From: an uncultured Aquimarina sp.
GTDB lineage: Bacteria > Bacteroidota > Bacteroidia > Flavobacteriales > Flavobacteriaceae
Assembly: GCA_947496705.1 (NCBI GenBank)
Contig: CANMDW010000004.1
Span: 248,001 to 312,000, forward strand
Reading direction: 5' to 3'
Length of the DNA: 64,000 nucleotides
Each line of letters begins with the position of its first letter. The first letter of the stretch is position 1. The notes under the pieces are model-generated. The model saw nothing but the letters and a program-made list of their open reading frames with translations, had not been told where the DNA came from and did no database searches. The position numbers and the translations under genes were made by a program. Shown here one piece after another: positions 16,264 through 25,620 of the stretch.

Positions 16264-18249
16264 TTAATTTGTATTGATCTCGATGGCGATATACGTGCCT
16301 TTATCTGGAGAGGATGTTACATTGATGGTTCCCAGCATCATGGCTACCCGCGAATAAATATTCTTCCATCCCATTCCGGGAGCATGTTTTACTTTTGAAA
16401 TGTCCATTCCAGAACCGTTGTCCTGAATGGACAAGGACAATATTCCTTTTTTTTCAGAGAGTTTAATGATCACTTCGGTAGCATTGGCATGTTTAATAAT
16501 ATTGGATAGCGACTCCTGAACAATTCTGTATAAGGCTATATTTTGAGATTCGTCGGTATGATTTTTTATGTTGGCAGCTGTTTCGAAATGTATTTTAAGG
16601 GTGTTTTTACTATTAATACTTTTAATGAGTTCTTTAACAGCGTCTACCAATCCTTTGTTAATTAATAGTTGTGGCATGATGTTATGGGAGATATCGTGTA
16701 ACTCATCATAGGTATCATCCATAATTTGCAATAATTCGTCAAAGTCTTTTTGGTTATGTTTTTTGGGCTCGATGTCTGATGCTCTCAATTTTATAAGCGA
16801 AATAGCCTGACCCAAACTATCATGCAGATCTTGTGCAATGCGTTTTCGCTCTTTTTGTTCTGCATCAATAACAGATTTAAAGCGCAGGTTTTCTTGTTGT
16901 GTAAGTATTGTTTTTCTTCGGTTGCAATGCCAGATAAACATAATTAACATAATAGAAGGAATTGTACCCCCAAAGAGGAGCCATATGTTTTGGTTTTGTA
17001 AACGTTTTTGGTTTAATTCGGCATTTTTAAGTTTATTGTCTTTGTTTAATAGTGCAATGAGCTGTTCTTTTTCTCGTGCCAGGTATTTTGCTTCAAATCT
17101 GGCAAGTTCTTTTTTGGAGGATTCTGTAAACAACGAATCTTTCCATTTAATATACTCCCGCAAATGTTTTAGTGCATTTTTGTGATCCTTCATAGATTCA
17201 TAGGTAAGCGATAACAACATATTGCTTTGCCTGGCTATAGTTTTTGCTTTTAGCCTTTTTGCCAGTGATTCACTTTTTTTTAAGTACTCGATTGCTTTTT
17301 TAAATCGATTTTGGTCCAGATATGCATGCCCCAGGTTCTGATTGATGTGGATAAGGTAATATTGATTGTTTAACTCGTATGCTAATTTTTCTGCTTTATT
17401 GTAATAATAAAAGGCCGAATCGTATTGATTTAAACGCGTGTATATTTTTCCGATACCATTTAAAGAACTAAAGAGATCATTAGGGTTGATCCTTTTTTTA
17501 ATTTCATAATGTTTGAAATCATATTCAAGTGCTTTTTCATACTCTTTTTTCTTATAATAAATAGCACTAATAAGGTCATTTAAATTTACTAATAAAGCAT
17601 CTCTATCGGGATCATCCAGATCAATTTTATTTACCATCCCCACAGATTTAAAGTAGAATTCCTGTGCCTTATCATAATCCATTCTATCATAATAAACCGA
17701 ACCAATACGGGCAAGTGTAGCTGCTGTTTGCTTTTTATCATTCATTTTTTGGAATTCTTTCAACGCCAAAAACAAATATTCTATAGATTTATCATGCAGT
17801 TCTATGTTTTTATAAGCATCTCCGATCTTGACCATCAACTCGAGTTTTTGCTTAATGTTTTCCAGTTCCTGATATACAGATTTGGCTTTTTTGTAATACA
17901 CTATAGAGGATTCATACATACCATGAGCCACATAAGTGTCTCCGGTTTTTACATAGAGTTTGGCCAGCAGTGTTTTATCTGCACTTTTTTTTGCCCCGGG
18001 GATTGCTTTTTCATAATACTGTATCGCTTTTTTGTAGTTCTTGCTTTTAAAGTTCTGGTCTCCCTGTCTGATATACCTGCTTAGGTCATCTTCTTTTGAA
18101 ATATCCTGATAGAATAGTGATGGCTTTATCGACATATCCTGATCGACATACAATGATGATATACAGGCCGGGGTAACCCTGTTGGCATATAAAAACATTA
18201 CGATAAAAAACGATCGGGTTATAATGGCCTTACACATACGTTGAAGCAA
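16264..18249 (-). CDS. TPR-containing sensor histidine kinase of module A
   Basis: 661 residues: N-terminal membrane/signal segment, about seven tetratricopeptide repeats (~58-385), a coiled coil, a transmembrane helix (~422-442), then a HisKA_3 dimerisation domain with H476 in IAQDLHDSLGQ and a HATPase_c domain (~555-661; NIIKHANATEVII, DNGSGMD). This is the common Bacteroidota layout of TPR-sensor kinases pairing with LuxR-type regulators. TPRs face the periplasm if the start is a signal peptide. Kinase first, regulator second; the module B pair has the reverse order. The TetR palindrome at 18566 lies ~317 bp upstream of its start. Confidence 0.88.
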   Translation of the reverse strand: MLQRMCKAIITRSFFIVMFLYANRVTPACISSLYVDQDMSIKPSLFYQDISKEDDLSRYIRQGDQNFKSKNYKKAIQYYEKAIPGAKKSADKTLLAKLYVKTGDTYVAHGMYESSIVYYKKAKSVYQELENIKQKLELMVKIGDAYKNIELHDKSIEYLFLALKEFQKMNDKKQTAATLARIGSVYYDRMDYDKAQEFYFKSVGMVNKIDLDDPDRDALLVNLNDLISAIYYKKKEYEKALEYDFKHYEIKKRINPNDLFSSLNGIGKIYTRLNQYDSAFYYYNKAEKLAYELNNQYYLIHINQNLGHAYLDQNRFKKAIEYLKKSESLAKRLKAKTIARQSNMLLSLTYESMKDHKNALKHLREYIKWKDSLFTESSKKELARFEAKYLAREKEQLIALLNKDNKLKNAELNQKRLQNQNIWLLFGGTIPSIMLIMFIWHCNRRKTILTQQENLRFKSVIDAEQKERKRIAQDLHDSLGQAISLIKLRASDIEPKKHNQKDFDELLQIMDDTYDELHDISHNIMPQLLINKGLVDAVKELIKSINSKNTLKIHFETAANIKNHTDESQNIALYRIVQESLSNIIKHANATEVIIKLSEKKGILSLSIQDNGSGMDISKVKHAPGMGWKNIYSRVAMMLGTINVTSSPDKGTYIAIEINTN

Positions 18250-18714
18250 TTAAAAGTTGTGGTAAAACTTTTGCTAACATTTACTATCTGATGTTCCTCT
18301 ATAACAGAGGATCGGGAGCAATTGTTTTGTAGCTAATTGTATACTGTCAAAAAAGATTAGCTCATACTAAGGGTCAAGGAATGAGCAGACCGAAAAAAGA
18401 TCAAAAAATATAGCTGTGAGATGTTTGATTTGGTTGGCATGACGATAGGGTTTTGTGTTATAGTATTGAATTGAAATATCCACTTGTTGGTTCTTTAAGG
18501 GAGCTTTTTTTATTGCTTTATGTCAATATCACTTCATAGCTAATATACTATAAATTTTTAATAAATAGGCAAAAAAGCCTAATCTTAAACTATCATCTAT
18601 ACGTTTCTATGATTTGTACATGTAATCTAAAGAATTCCTCGAGGCCTGCCTTTTCGGTAGTTTCGAGTGAGGCAAAATAATAAAATGTAAGAATTTTTTT
18701 ATGTATCACAAGGA
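18250..18714. other. Intergenic region between sensor kinase and TetR gene
   Basis: About 465 bp without a gene, upstream of the kinase and downstream of the TetR gene (both minus strand). The only notable element is the 16-bp palindrome at 18566-18581; the rest is A/T-rich and presumably holds the promoter of the kinase operon. Confidence 0.5.
18566..18581. promoter_or_regulatory. 16-bp palindrome, candidate TetR operator (copy 1)
   Basis: TAGGCAAAAAAGCCTA, a perfect TAGGC-N6-GCCTA dyad, identical to the sequence just upstream of the TetR gene at 19361-19376. The duplicate on either side of the regulator gene suggests that TetR binds here and also influences the kinase/regulator operon. Confidence 0.55.
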
Positions 18715-19350
18715 TTATTCATCTGGGATAGCCATTTTTTTGTAGACGGTAAAGAAGGCCTCTCTCCCTTTTTTTGTCAGAGAAGGCCTTAACAAACTGA
18801 AGAGCAGTCGAAAATAATAATCCTTATCTTCTCTATAATCTTCGCCATAATAAATAGAGGCATCCAATACCCAGGAATAAAAAACAATAAGCAATCCATG
18901 AGTAAATTTTTCTGCTTGCTTTTGATCCGTTTCTTTATGCATATATCTATTATCCATCAAAAATCTGGAAAGTCTGAGTAATACTTTTTTATAGGCTATC
19001 GCCCGCTCGATACTTTTTTCTTTTATCGTTGGGTATTTCAGTGTTAGTTCATAACTACTTAAAAAAAGAAAACGGTATTTCCAGGCAAGCCCCATCAAAT
19101 ACTTGATACTCTTTAGCATCACATCAAACTGGGAAATTTCTTGTTCTACTTTTTCAAAATACTCATCTAATTCGTCCAAAAGATTTTGATGCAAACGCAT
19201 AATAATGTCATCTTTTTTAGGGAAATGATAACATAAATTGCCATAACTAATGGCCATTTCTTCACTAATAGTTTTACTGGAAATATTGGATAACCCTTTA
19301 TTATTAAAAAGGATAAGTGCTGTTTGTAAGATTTTTGCCTCCGTATTCAT
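18715..19350 (-). CDS. TetR-family transcriptional regulator
   Basis: 211 residues. The N-terminal ~50 residues form the TetR helix-turn-helix (EAKILQTALILFNNKGLSNI, ISEEMAISYGNLCYHFPKKD); the remaining ~150 residues are helical and variable, as in ligand-binding TetR domains. It is divergent from the 7-TM protein gene at 19499, with ~150 bp between them. A 16-bp palindrome 10 bp upstream of its start is the obvious self-operator. The ligand is unknown. Confidence 0.85.
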   Translation of the reverse strand: MNTEAKILQTALILFNNKGLSNISSKTISEEMAISYGNLCYHFPKKDDIIMRLHQNLLDELDEYFEKVEQEISQFDVMLKSIKYLMGLAWKYRFLFLSSYELTLKYPTIKEKSIERAIAYKKVLLRLSRFLMDNRYMHKETDQKQAEKFTHGLLIVFYSWVLDASIYYGEDYREDKDYYFRLLFSLLRPSLTKKGREAFFTVYKKMAIPDE

Positions 19351-19360
19351 ATTTCAAAAA

Positions 19361-19376
19361 TAGGCAAAAAAGCCTA
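19361..19376. promoter_or_regulatory. 16-bp palindrome, candidate TetR operator (copy 2)
   Basis: TAGGCAAAAAAGCCTA, identical to 18566-18581, placed 10 bp before the TetR start codon. Flanking TTCAAAAA and TTTTTGAA extend the dyad imperfectly. The position suits autorepression. Confidence 0.65.
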
Positions 19377-19448
19377 GTGTTTTTGAAAATTTTAGATGCT
19401 TCAATCAATGGTGCCCATACTTTAACCCTCACGCATAGCAGAGCGCTT

Positions 19449-19456
19449 TAAATTTG
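19449..19456 (+). promoter_or_regulatory. Bacteroidota-type -7 promoter element
   Basis: TAAATTTG matches the TAnnTTTG consensus. It lies 43 bp before the ATG at 19499, so transcription would start near 19463; this supports the 19499 start over the in-frame start at 19454. No clear -33 TTTG was found at ideal spacing. Confidence 0.4.
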
Positions 19457-19498
19457 ATTATCTTTAACCTTATCCATATAAAGAATTGTTCGGTAATT

Positions 19499-20797
19499 AT
19501 GTTTGAACTAAATCCGGGGTTTCAAATTATACAAGGGGTACATTTGGTTTTTTGCACTCTGGCTTTCTGGGCATTATTCTTCCTTAGAAGGCAGTTAAGA
19601 CTGAACGCAAAAAATGAAAACGAATCCTGGGTGGCACTTTTTGTAGCATTGGCAATTTTGATGTGGGTAGCCATCGATATTACCCGATACATTTTTGATG
19701 AAATGAACCAAAACGAGCATTTAGGGATTAAAAATCAAAGATTACTTTTTATCAACCTTTTTTCTTCTTTCAATAATGCTTTTTTTTTGGCAGCAGCGCC
19801 TTCTTTTAGATTTGGCTTCGAAAAGTTGAAAGAAAAATTTAAGGTTTTAAATAATAGCTCAAATTGGGCGCTAACGATCCTGATTATAAACATTATCATC
19901 ATTATTTTTTATATCATAAACTGGAGTTTTGATATTGATTTTGGAACTTCATACCTGGTGTATTTCGACATCTTATATTCGGTGCTTTCATTAGGGATAT
20001 TTGGTTATGCATTAGTATTTAATTTTATCAAATTATCTGTTTTTGGCAGGGGATTTAATGTTTTACTAACTACCATTATTGTAGTTTTGTTTGTTGGTCA
20101 ATTTTCTTCTTCAACCTCTTTGATTTGGGGTTCTCACATATACCGCTATATTTCTTTATACAGTTTTCATTTCGTTCTGATTGTTTCGGTAATCATGCTG
20201 TTACTTATCTGGAATTTTGAAAATATAAAAGAAAAGTATGAATATCAATTGGAGGCATTGACCAAAAAAATAAGTGAAAAAGATAGTGTTTTAAGTGCTT
20301 TTGAAACCGAAATTGAGAGTATGAGGGCAAACATAGCATGTTCTGATGAGACAAGGATACCATCGACAGATGAAAAACGATATCTCAAATTTTTTAGGGA
20401 AAATAAAACATTAGTTATAGAACTGACTATGCTAGATAAAAGCATCATAAAAGCTAAAATGTACTTCTCGTCAGCTAGCAGGGAGTACAAGGATCTCTTA
20501 CGGTTTGCGCTATATCAAAAATTGGGTATTACGATCAGAACAAGAGGAGGGGCTTATAAAGGTTTTGGAGATATTTACAAATCAATTTTAGATATTCGAA
20601 AAAGGTTGATAAATCCAAAGTTGGTGGATCTTGGTTTTGAACCACTTAAAGCTAACGAATTAATTATTCAAAAAATAAAGGGATCTGGGGTTTACGGGTT
20701 GGAGTGTACACCTAAACATATTGAAATAGATGTGGAAAGCCTTTCCACACACAGAGAATTAGCAACTATTCTTAGTATATTGGATGCTAAAGAGTGA
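19499..20797 (+). CDS. Seven-transmembrane protein with C-terminal cytoplasmic domain
   Basis: 432 residues from the ATG at 19499. Seven hydrophobic helices fill residues ~10-255 (for example GVHLVFCTLAFWALFF, WALTILIINIIIIIFYIINW, FVLIVSVIMLLLIWNF), then a coiled coil (~258-285) and a soluble C-terminal domain (~300-432) ending with a beta-hairpin-like GSGVYGLECTPKHIEID. The shape recalls 7TM-DISM sensor proteins with a signalling output, and the C-terminus could be a winged-helix-like domain, but I find no kinase, cyclase or clear HTH motif. It is divergent from the TetR gene and may share its regulation. Confidence 0.6.
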   Translation: MFELNPGFQIIQGVHLVFCTLAFWALFFLRRQLRLNAKNENESWVALFVALAILMWVAIDITRYIFDEMNQNEHLGIKNQRLLFINLFSSFNNAFFLAAAPSFRFGFEKLKEKFKVLNNSSNWALTILIINIIIIIFYIINWSFDIDFGTSYLVYFDILYSVLSLGIFGYALVFNFIKLSVFGRGFNVLLTTIIVVLFVGQFSSSTSLIWGSHIYRYISLYSFHFVLIVSVIMLLLIWNFENIKEKYEYQLEALTKKISEKDSVLSAFETEIESMRANIACSDETRIPSTDEKRYLKFFRENKTLVIELTMLDKSIIKAKMYFSSASREYKDLLRFALYQKLGITIRTRGGAYKGFGDIYKSILDIRKRLINPKLVDLGFEPLKANELIIQKIKGSGVYGLECTPKHIEIDVESLSTHRELATILSILDAKE

Positions 20798-20810
20798 AGT
20801 GTTGTTAAAG

Positions 20811-20993
20811 GCTCTAGTTTAAAATAGCGTTGTTAATGTATTGGGGTGTCCCATCCCCAGCCCTTCCCAAAGGGAAGGGAGTACAACCTGGATAAAAGTC
20901 CTTCCCTTTGGGAAGGATTTAGGATGGGATAAGCATCTTGAGATTAGGTAATTGTATCTTTTAATAAATATCAACGCTATTTTAAACTAGAGC
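20811..20993. repeat. MITE-like element with 22-bp perfect terminal inverted repeats and nested palindrome
   Basis: The terminal arms 20811-20832 and 20972-20993 are exact inverse copies (GCTCTAGTTTAAAATAGCG...). Inside, 20849-20880 and 20899-20929 are inverse copies with a few differences (CCATCC..CCCTTCCCAAAGGGAAGG). The nested design matches the element at 597-750, including the CCCTTT/AAAGGG-rich core. The element fills the space between two convergent-free plus-strand genes and encodes nothing. Confidence 0.7.
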
Positions 20994-21123
20994 TTTGTTA
21001 AACAATAATGTATTGATTGATAATGGTTTGTGTCTGAAATCAATCTGAAAAAGCAGCTGTTATTACTGAAATATTTTGATTCTTATAGTAGTATCTGACG
21101 AAATTTACTGTCAATATACTATT

Positions 21124-23370
21124 ATGAGAACTTCGTATAAAATCCTTATTGCAGCCTATTTCACTAGCTTGTTATGTATTCAAATAGGCAAAGCACAACA
21201 GTTAGATTCAATAGGTCAACCTGGTTTTAAACTTTTAGCGAGTTATACAGATAAACCTATATGGATCGATGGTTTTCTTTCTGAAGATATCTGGAAAAAT
21301 ACTCCGGTTGCCAAGGAGTTTTGGATGAACTTCCCTCAAAGTGGTATACGATCTGATAGTATTCAAACTGAAGTTCGGATAGTATATGACAACAGTAGGC
21401 TTTACATAGCCGCTAGTTGCTTTTCTAAAAAACCAAATTTTGTTTTTACACTAAAAAGAGACAATCCTCTTTTTTGGGATGGAGATGTGTTTGGAGTGGT
21501 TTTAGATCCTATGAATACAAAAAATAATGGCTACATATTTGCTACGAATCCAAAAGCTGTACAAATTGATGCTACTGTAGGTAACCAAAACATCACCAGG
21601 GAAACTAACCTATCGAATGCTTTAAACACCTCCTGGAATAGTAAATGGCAATGCAAAGTTACAATAGATGTTGATAAATGGACCGTAGAAATGGCCATTC
21701 CTTTTAGGGTATTGCGATATGCCAATACAGGAACTTGGGGGATTAATTTCTTTAGAAGGGATGTAAAAACCAATACATACTATACATTCTTTCCTGTTCC
21801 GGTTCAGTATCAGGAAATAAACCTCGACCATCTCGGAAGCTTGCATTGGTTGTCATTTCTTCAAAAGACAAAACGAATCGGTGCCATTAGCCCTTATATA
21901 TTATCAAAATATGACAAGGATTACACAAATGATAATCAGAAAGATCTGCCAGATGCTAAAGTGGGATTAGATGCAAAACTGGCCATTAGCCCGGGACTTG
22001 ATTTAGACATTACCGTAAACCCTGATTTTTCTCAAGTAGAAGCAGACAGGCAAGTTATCAATCTTTCTACGGTAAATATTCTCTTTCCAGAACAGCGCTT
22101 GTTTTTTCAGGAAAACAGTGATCTCTTTACCAATTTTGGCATCCCACCAATGCGGCCTTTTTATTCCAGGCGCATCGGACTGGATGAAGATGGCAATGCA
22201 ATACCGATTTTATTTGGTGCCAGGATTAGTGGAGCTGTTAATCAGAGCCTTCGTATTGGGTTGATGAATATGTTAACCAAAGAATCTTCACCAGAAAAAG
22301 GAGTTAATTATACTTCTGCAGCTGCACATTATCGCCTGTTCGGTAAAACATTTTTTAAAGCATACTTCCACAACCTTCAGGATATAAAAGGTAACAAGCT
22401 TCAAAATGATGGATTCAATAGATTGGTAGGTATAGAAATTGATTATCGATGTGAGGATTGTGATTGGAGGAGCTCACTAGGTTATGGGGCTTCAGTAACA
22501 CCCGAAGCGAAAGGAGAAAATGGGTTTTATAAAGCAGAACTGGGTTATAATGGGCGGCATATTGATTTTTTTACCAATATTGCCGGTGTGGGTAACAACT
22601 ATATCAATGAGATTGGTTTCATCCCAAGAATGTTTCATCAGGATTCTGAAACTGATACAATCTTTAGAAAAGGATTTGATCATTATTTTACAAGATTAGG
22701 GTATACGTTATATCCAAAAAAAGCGGCTATTAATTCGCATCGGTTAGGGATAAGAAATATTTATAGTATCACTAAGGGTGGAACCACATTCCGAAATGAA
22801 TGGATTCCTAATTACAGGGTTCGGTTTAAGAATACTAGCGAACTTCACCTTTCTTATAGTTTTTTGCATCCAACATTACTGTATCCTTTAGTTTTTACTG
22901 ATCAAGAACCATTACCTTCCGGAAAGTATGCATATCAGTTTGGAAACATCACCTATAGTGCAGATGCAAGAAAAAACTTTACCTTGGAAGCAGGGATACA
23001 ATACGGAGGTTTTTACAATGGAAAAAGAGCGCGAGCTACGCTTAATCTGGATTATCGAGTTCGGCCGTGGGGAGTATTTTCTTTTAGTGCCGATCTAAAC
23101 AATATCAGGTTTCCAAATCCATTTGGAGAAGAAAAATTCGTATTACTTGGTAGTAAAATGGAACTTAGTTTTTCTAAATCATTGTTTTGGACCACGTTTT
23201 TTCAGTATAACACACAAAGAGATAATTTTAACATCAATAGCCGAATGCAATGGCAAATAAATTCACTCTCTAATCTATTCATAGTATATATTGATAATTA
23301 TGAAATTGAAAACTGGGGTAAAAAAAATAGAACATTGGTCATAAAATTTAATTATTGGCTGGATATATAA
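21124..23370 (+). CDS. CBM9-like/DUF5916 outer-membrane protein
   Basis: 748 residues from the ATG at 21124, which is followed by a signal peptide (MRTSYKILIAAYFTSLLCIQ, cleavage near GKAQ). Residues ~35-230 form a CBM9-like beta-sandwich (IWIDGFLSEDIWKNTPVAKE; DGDVFGVVLDP; WTVEMAIPFRVLRY), and the rest (~260-748) matches the DUF5916 pattern of antiparallel beta-strands ending in a barrel-like C-terminus (NRTLVIKFNYWLDI). Such proteins are common in Bacteroidota and are predicted to sit in the outer membrane; their substrate is unknown. The following gene starts 18 bp downstream, so they are likely co-transcribed. Confidence 0.8.
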   Translation: MRTSYKILIAAYFTSLLCIQIGKAQQLDSIGQPGFKLLASYTDKPIWIDGFLSEDIWKNTPVAKEFWMNFPQSGIRSDSIQTEVRIVYDNSRLYIAASCFSKKPNFVFTLKRDNPLFWDGDVFGVVLDPMNTKNNGYIFATNPKAVQIDATVGNQNITRETNLSNALNTSWNSKWQCKVTIDVDKWTVEMAIPFRVLRYANTGTWGINFFRRDVKTNTYYTFFPVPVQYQEINLDHLGSLHWLSFLQKTKRIGAISPYILSKYDKDYTNDNQKDLPDAKVGLDAKLAISPGLDLDITVNPDFSQVEADRQVINLSTVNILFPEQRLFFQENSDLFTNFGIPPMRPFYSRRIGLDEDGNAIPILFGARISGAVNQSLRIGLMNMLTKESSPEKGVNYTSAAAHYRLFGKTFFKAYFHNLQDIKGNKLQNDGFNRLVGIEIDYRCEDCDWRSSLGYGASVTPEAKGENGFYKAELGYNGRHIDFFTNIAGVGNNYINEIGFIPRMFHQDSETDTIFRKGFDHYFTRLGYTLYPKKAAINSHRLGIRNIYSITKGGTTFRNEWIPNYRVRFKNTSELHLSYSFLHPTLLYPLVFTDQEPLPSGKYAYQFGNITYSADARKNFTLEAGIQYGGFYNGKRARATLNLDYRVRPWGVFSFSADLNNIRFPNPFGEEKFVLLGSKMELSFSKSLFWTTFFQYNTQRDNFNINSRMQWQINSLSNLFIVYIDNYEIENWGKKNRTLVIKFNYWLDI

Positions 23371-23388
23371 ATATTAAAAACTAACAAA

Positions 23389-24069
23389 ATGAAAACACGC
23401 TATGTAACTTTACTGCTGTCACTATTGTTTAGCTCTTGTTTCTCTCAAAAAGATGCTTTGTTTACAGAACTTCATCCAGGTGTTTACAAAATAAACAATC
23501 AATTTTTTTATGGTGAAAAAGTACATATCTATCTGATGGAGCTGGAAGATAAAATTCTACTTTTTGATATCCCAGATTATTCAGAAGAATTAGAGCAATT
23601 TATTGTATCGTTCAAAAAACCTGTTTCTGCCATCATATCTCACGGATCTTGCGGAACAGAAGAAGGAACTAAATGGCAAAAGAAAATAGGGGTAACCGTT
23701 TATGCACATAAAGCAGATGAAAGTCATCCCTGGTTACGAATGAAACCAGATGTGTTTTTTATTGAAATGCCTCATTTTGCAAAAAATATTCTGGTAATAC
23801 ACACTCCGGGGCATAGTGCAGGAAGTATCTGTGTATTAGAAAAAAACTCCAAGTCTTTGTTTACAGGAGATACATTTCAGGGTAATGATCAAGGAAATAT
23901 TGTAGACTTTACCAAAGAAAACCAGGCTGCGTATGAAAATTTGGAAGATAGGATAAACAGCTGTAAAAAATTGCTAGCCTATGATTTTGAAAATGTATAT
24001 CCATTTCATTACAATATAATTTCTAAAGAAGGGAAAGAAGCGCTAGCTAATTTTTTAATTGATAAATAG
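23389..24069 (+). CDS. Metallo-beta-lactamase-fold lipoprotein with degenerate metal site
   Basis: 226 residues. N-terminus MKTRYVTLLLSLLFSSC suggests a lipoprotein (cysteine after LFSS). The MBL fold is visible from ILLFDIPDYSEELEQF, the HTPGHSAGSICV loop, FTGDTF and a final VYPFHYN. However, the hallmark HxHxDH motif after strand 4 is replaced by SHGSCGTEEG, leaving only the first His, so at least one metal would lack normal ligands. It may be inactive, use one metal, or have another role. It is probably co-transcribed with the DUF5916 gene. Confidence 0.7.
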   Translation: MKTRYVTLLLSLLFSSCFSQKDALFTELHPGVYKINNQFFYGEKVHIYLMELEDKILLFDIPDYSEELEQFIVSFKKPVSAIISHGSCGTEEGTKWQKKIGVTVYAHKADESHPWLRMKPDVFFIEMPHFAKNILVIHTPGHSAGSICVLEKNSKSLFTGDTFQGNDQGNIVDFTKENQAAYENLEDRINSCKKLLAYDFENVYPFHYNIISKEGKEALANFLIDK

Positions 24070-24189
24070 ATTGATCTACATAATGTCTGGTCGGATTATT
24101 TAAAAAGAATTTACCATAATGTTTTTATCATGGTTTACCACGATTATAGTTCATGGTTTTTGACGATACCAATACATTCTTAAATAAAA

Positions 24190-24197
24190 TAACTTTG
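24190..24197 (+). promoter_or_regulatory. Bacteroidota-type -7 promoter element upstream of the HSP70-like operon
   Basis: TAACTTTG fits TAnnTTTG exactly, 81 bp before the ATG at 24278. A TTTTTG stretch lies at 24157-24162, but the spacing (~27 nt) is longer than usual for a -33 box. It is a candidate promoter for the 24.3-31.6 kb operon. Confidence 0.35.
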
Positions 24198-24277
24198 AGT
24201 TATACTAAACTTAAACAATGTATAGTCGTCTCCCCATTTTTTATCATATTCAAAGGCATTGGTTTAAAAGTGTATAT

Positions 24278-25594
24278 ATGAATAAGCTAGTACACATAGT
24301 AATATTCATATTCCTTTGGCTTAGTCAAGCTCCACTTTTTGGGCAGGAACTTAAAAAGTTTACTTATGATGGAAATGGAAAAAGGTCTAATGGTACTGTA
24401 CAGGTAGCATATTTTATAGAAAGTGGAAATAGGAAATATAAAATAGACAATGAGTTCGAAGAAATTGATTTGAATACATATAAGGGAGAGGTAAACTTTA
24501 TTATTCAGGTCGGTAATTTGAGGGTAGGACTTAATAGATCTTTAACTAAAATCAGAAACCGTGATCACGAAAAAGTTTTTTACCTGGAACTAATAAGGCT
24601 AAAAGCCAATACCGAAGGGTATAAAGCTGTAGGCCCGGATACGGTAAAAATTGCTTCTGCAAAAGGTCATTATGCCAAGAAAACCAATAGGCTTGTTTAT
24701 AAAATACACCCCGAAACTTCACAGAAAAAACTATGGTTCCAGGCTAAAACCAGGATTATTGATGGAATTTATGACAGAAAGTGGGATGGAATTATTCTCT
24801 CCAAAAGTATTACAATAGTACCCAGAATAGAACAAAAACACAATACTATTACTCATTCATCTCAAACTAAAAGAAAAGGTAGCTCGAAATATGGCACCCG
24901 AAAAGGCTCCCGTTCAGAATCCTTTGATAACCAGTCTGATACCATTCAAAAATCAAGAACTATCGAAGATAAGTTATGGGCAAGAATTGAACAGGATCTG
25001 TTATCTGGTGATACAGAGGGTGTATTAGAACGATGTAAGGTTTATAAGGTCAATTGCATACAACAAATTTTTACTGCTTGTAAACATAAAGAAGAAGTGC
25101 TGTTTTATTTGGCCAAATTGACAGACGGAGATGAAAAAATAACCTTGGTCAATGAATACAAAGCATTGTATCCGGCAGGAAAATATATTGATGCGCTGGA
25201 AAAAATGATAATAAAACCCCAACCTGTCATAGTGCCGATAAAAGAAGGTGTAGCAAAATTGGATTTTGATAAAAAAGTATTGGTTGTCAATAGAATAGAA
25301 GGAGGAAAACACCCATATTACATAGGTTTTTTTGATTATCAAAAGAATAAAGAGTATGCGGTTAAGCAAGTGCGATTTAATAAAAAAGACCAATTCGTAG
25401 ACTTGCAATCCCTGGAAATCCCTGAAGGCTCTTATCAAGTCAAAGTTATAGATTCTCAGGGGCAGGTATTTATTGAAAAAAATAAAGTTTTTGTAAGCAA
25501 AGTATTGAGTTTTCCAAACAGCATTAAAGCCTGTATCATACTAATATTACTGGTAGTAGTAGGGTTTTTATATAAAAAATACATTCAGTTTTGA
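24278..25594 (+). CDS. Exported, C-terminally anchored protein (operon gene 1)
   Basis: 438 residues from the ATG at 24278, chosen because a signal peptide follows directly (MNKLVHIVIFIFLWLSQAPLFG); the upstream in-frame ATG adds 20 basic and aromatic residues. Residues ~25-190 are beta-rich, ~195-235 a Ser/Lys-rich linker, ~240-325 helical and TPR-like (DLLSGDTEGVLERCKVYKVN; LVNEYKALYPAGKYIDALEK), ~330-425 a second beta domain, and 433-452 a transmembrane helix followed by KKYIQF. So the bulk is periplasmic and anchored in the inner membrane. I recognise no family. It is the first of a series of closely packed genes; the next overlaps or follows within 27 bp. Confidence 0.6.
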   Translation: MNKLVHIVIFIFLWLSQAPLFGQELKKFTYDGNGKRSNGTVQVAYFIESGNRKYKIDNEFEEIDLNTYKGEVNFIIQVGNLRVGLNRSLTKIRNRDHEKVFYLELIRLKANTEGYKAVGPDTVKIASAKGHYAKKTNRLVYKIHPETSQKKLWFQAKTRIIDGIYDRKWDGIILSKSITIVPRIEQKHNTITHSSQTKRKGSSKYGTRKGSRSESFDNQSDTIQKSRTIEDKLWARIEQDLLSGDTEGVLERCKVYKVNCIQQIFTACKHKEEVLFYLAKLTDGDEKITLVNEYKALYPAGKYIDALEKMIIKPQPVIVPIKEGVAKLDFDKKVLVVNRIEGGKHPYYIGFFDYQKNKEYAVKQVRFNKKDQFVDLQSLEIPEGSYQVKVIDSQGQVFIEKNKVFVSKVLSFPNSIKACIILILLVVVGFLYKKYIQF

Positions 25595-25620
25595 GAGTAT
25601 TAACAAAAAGAAAAATAAGT

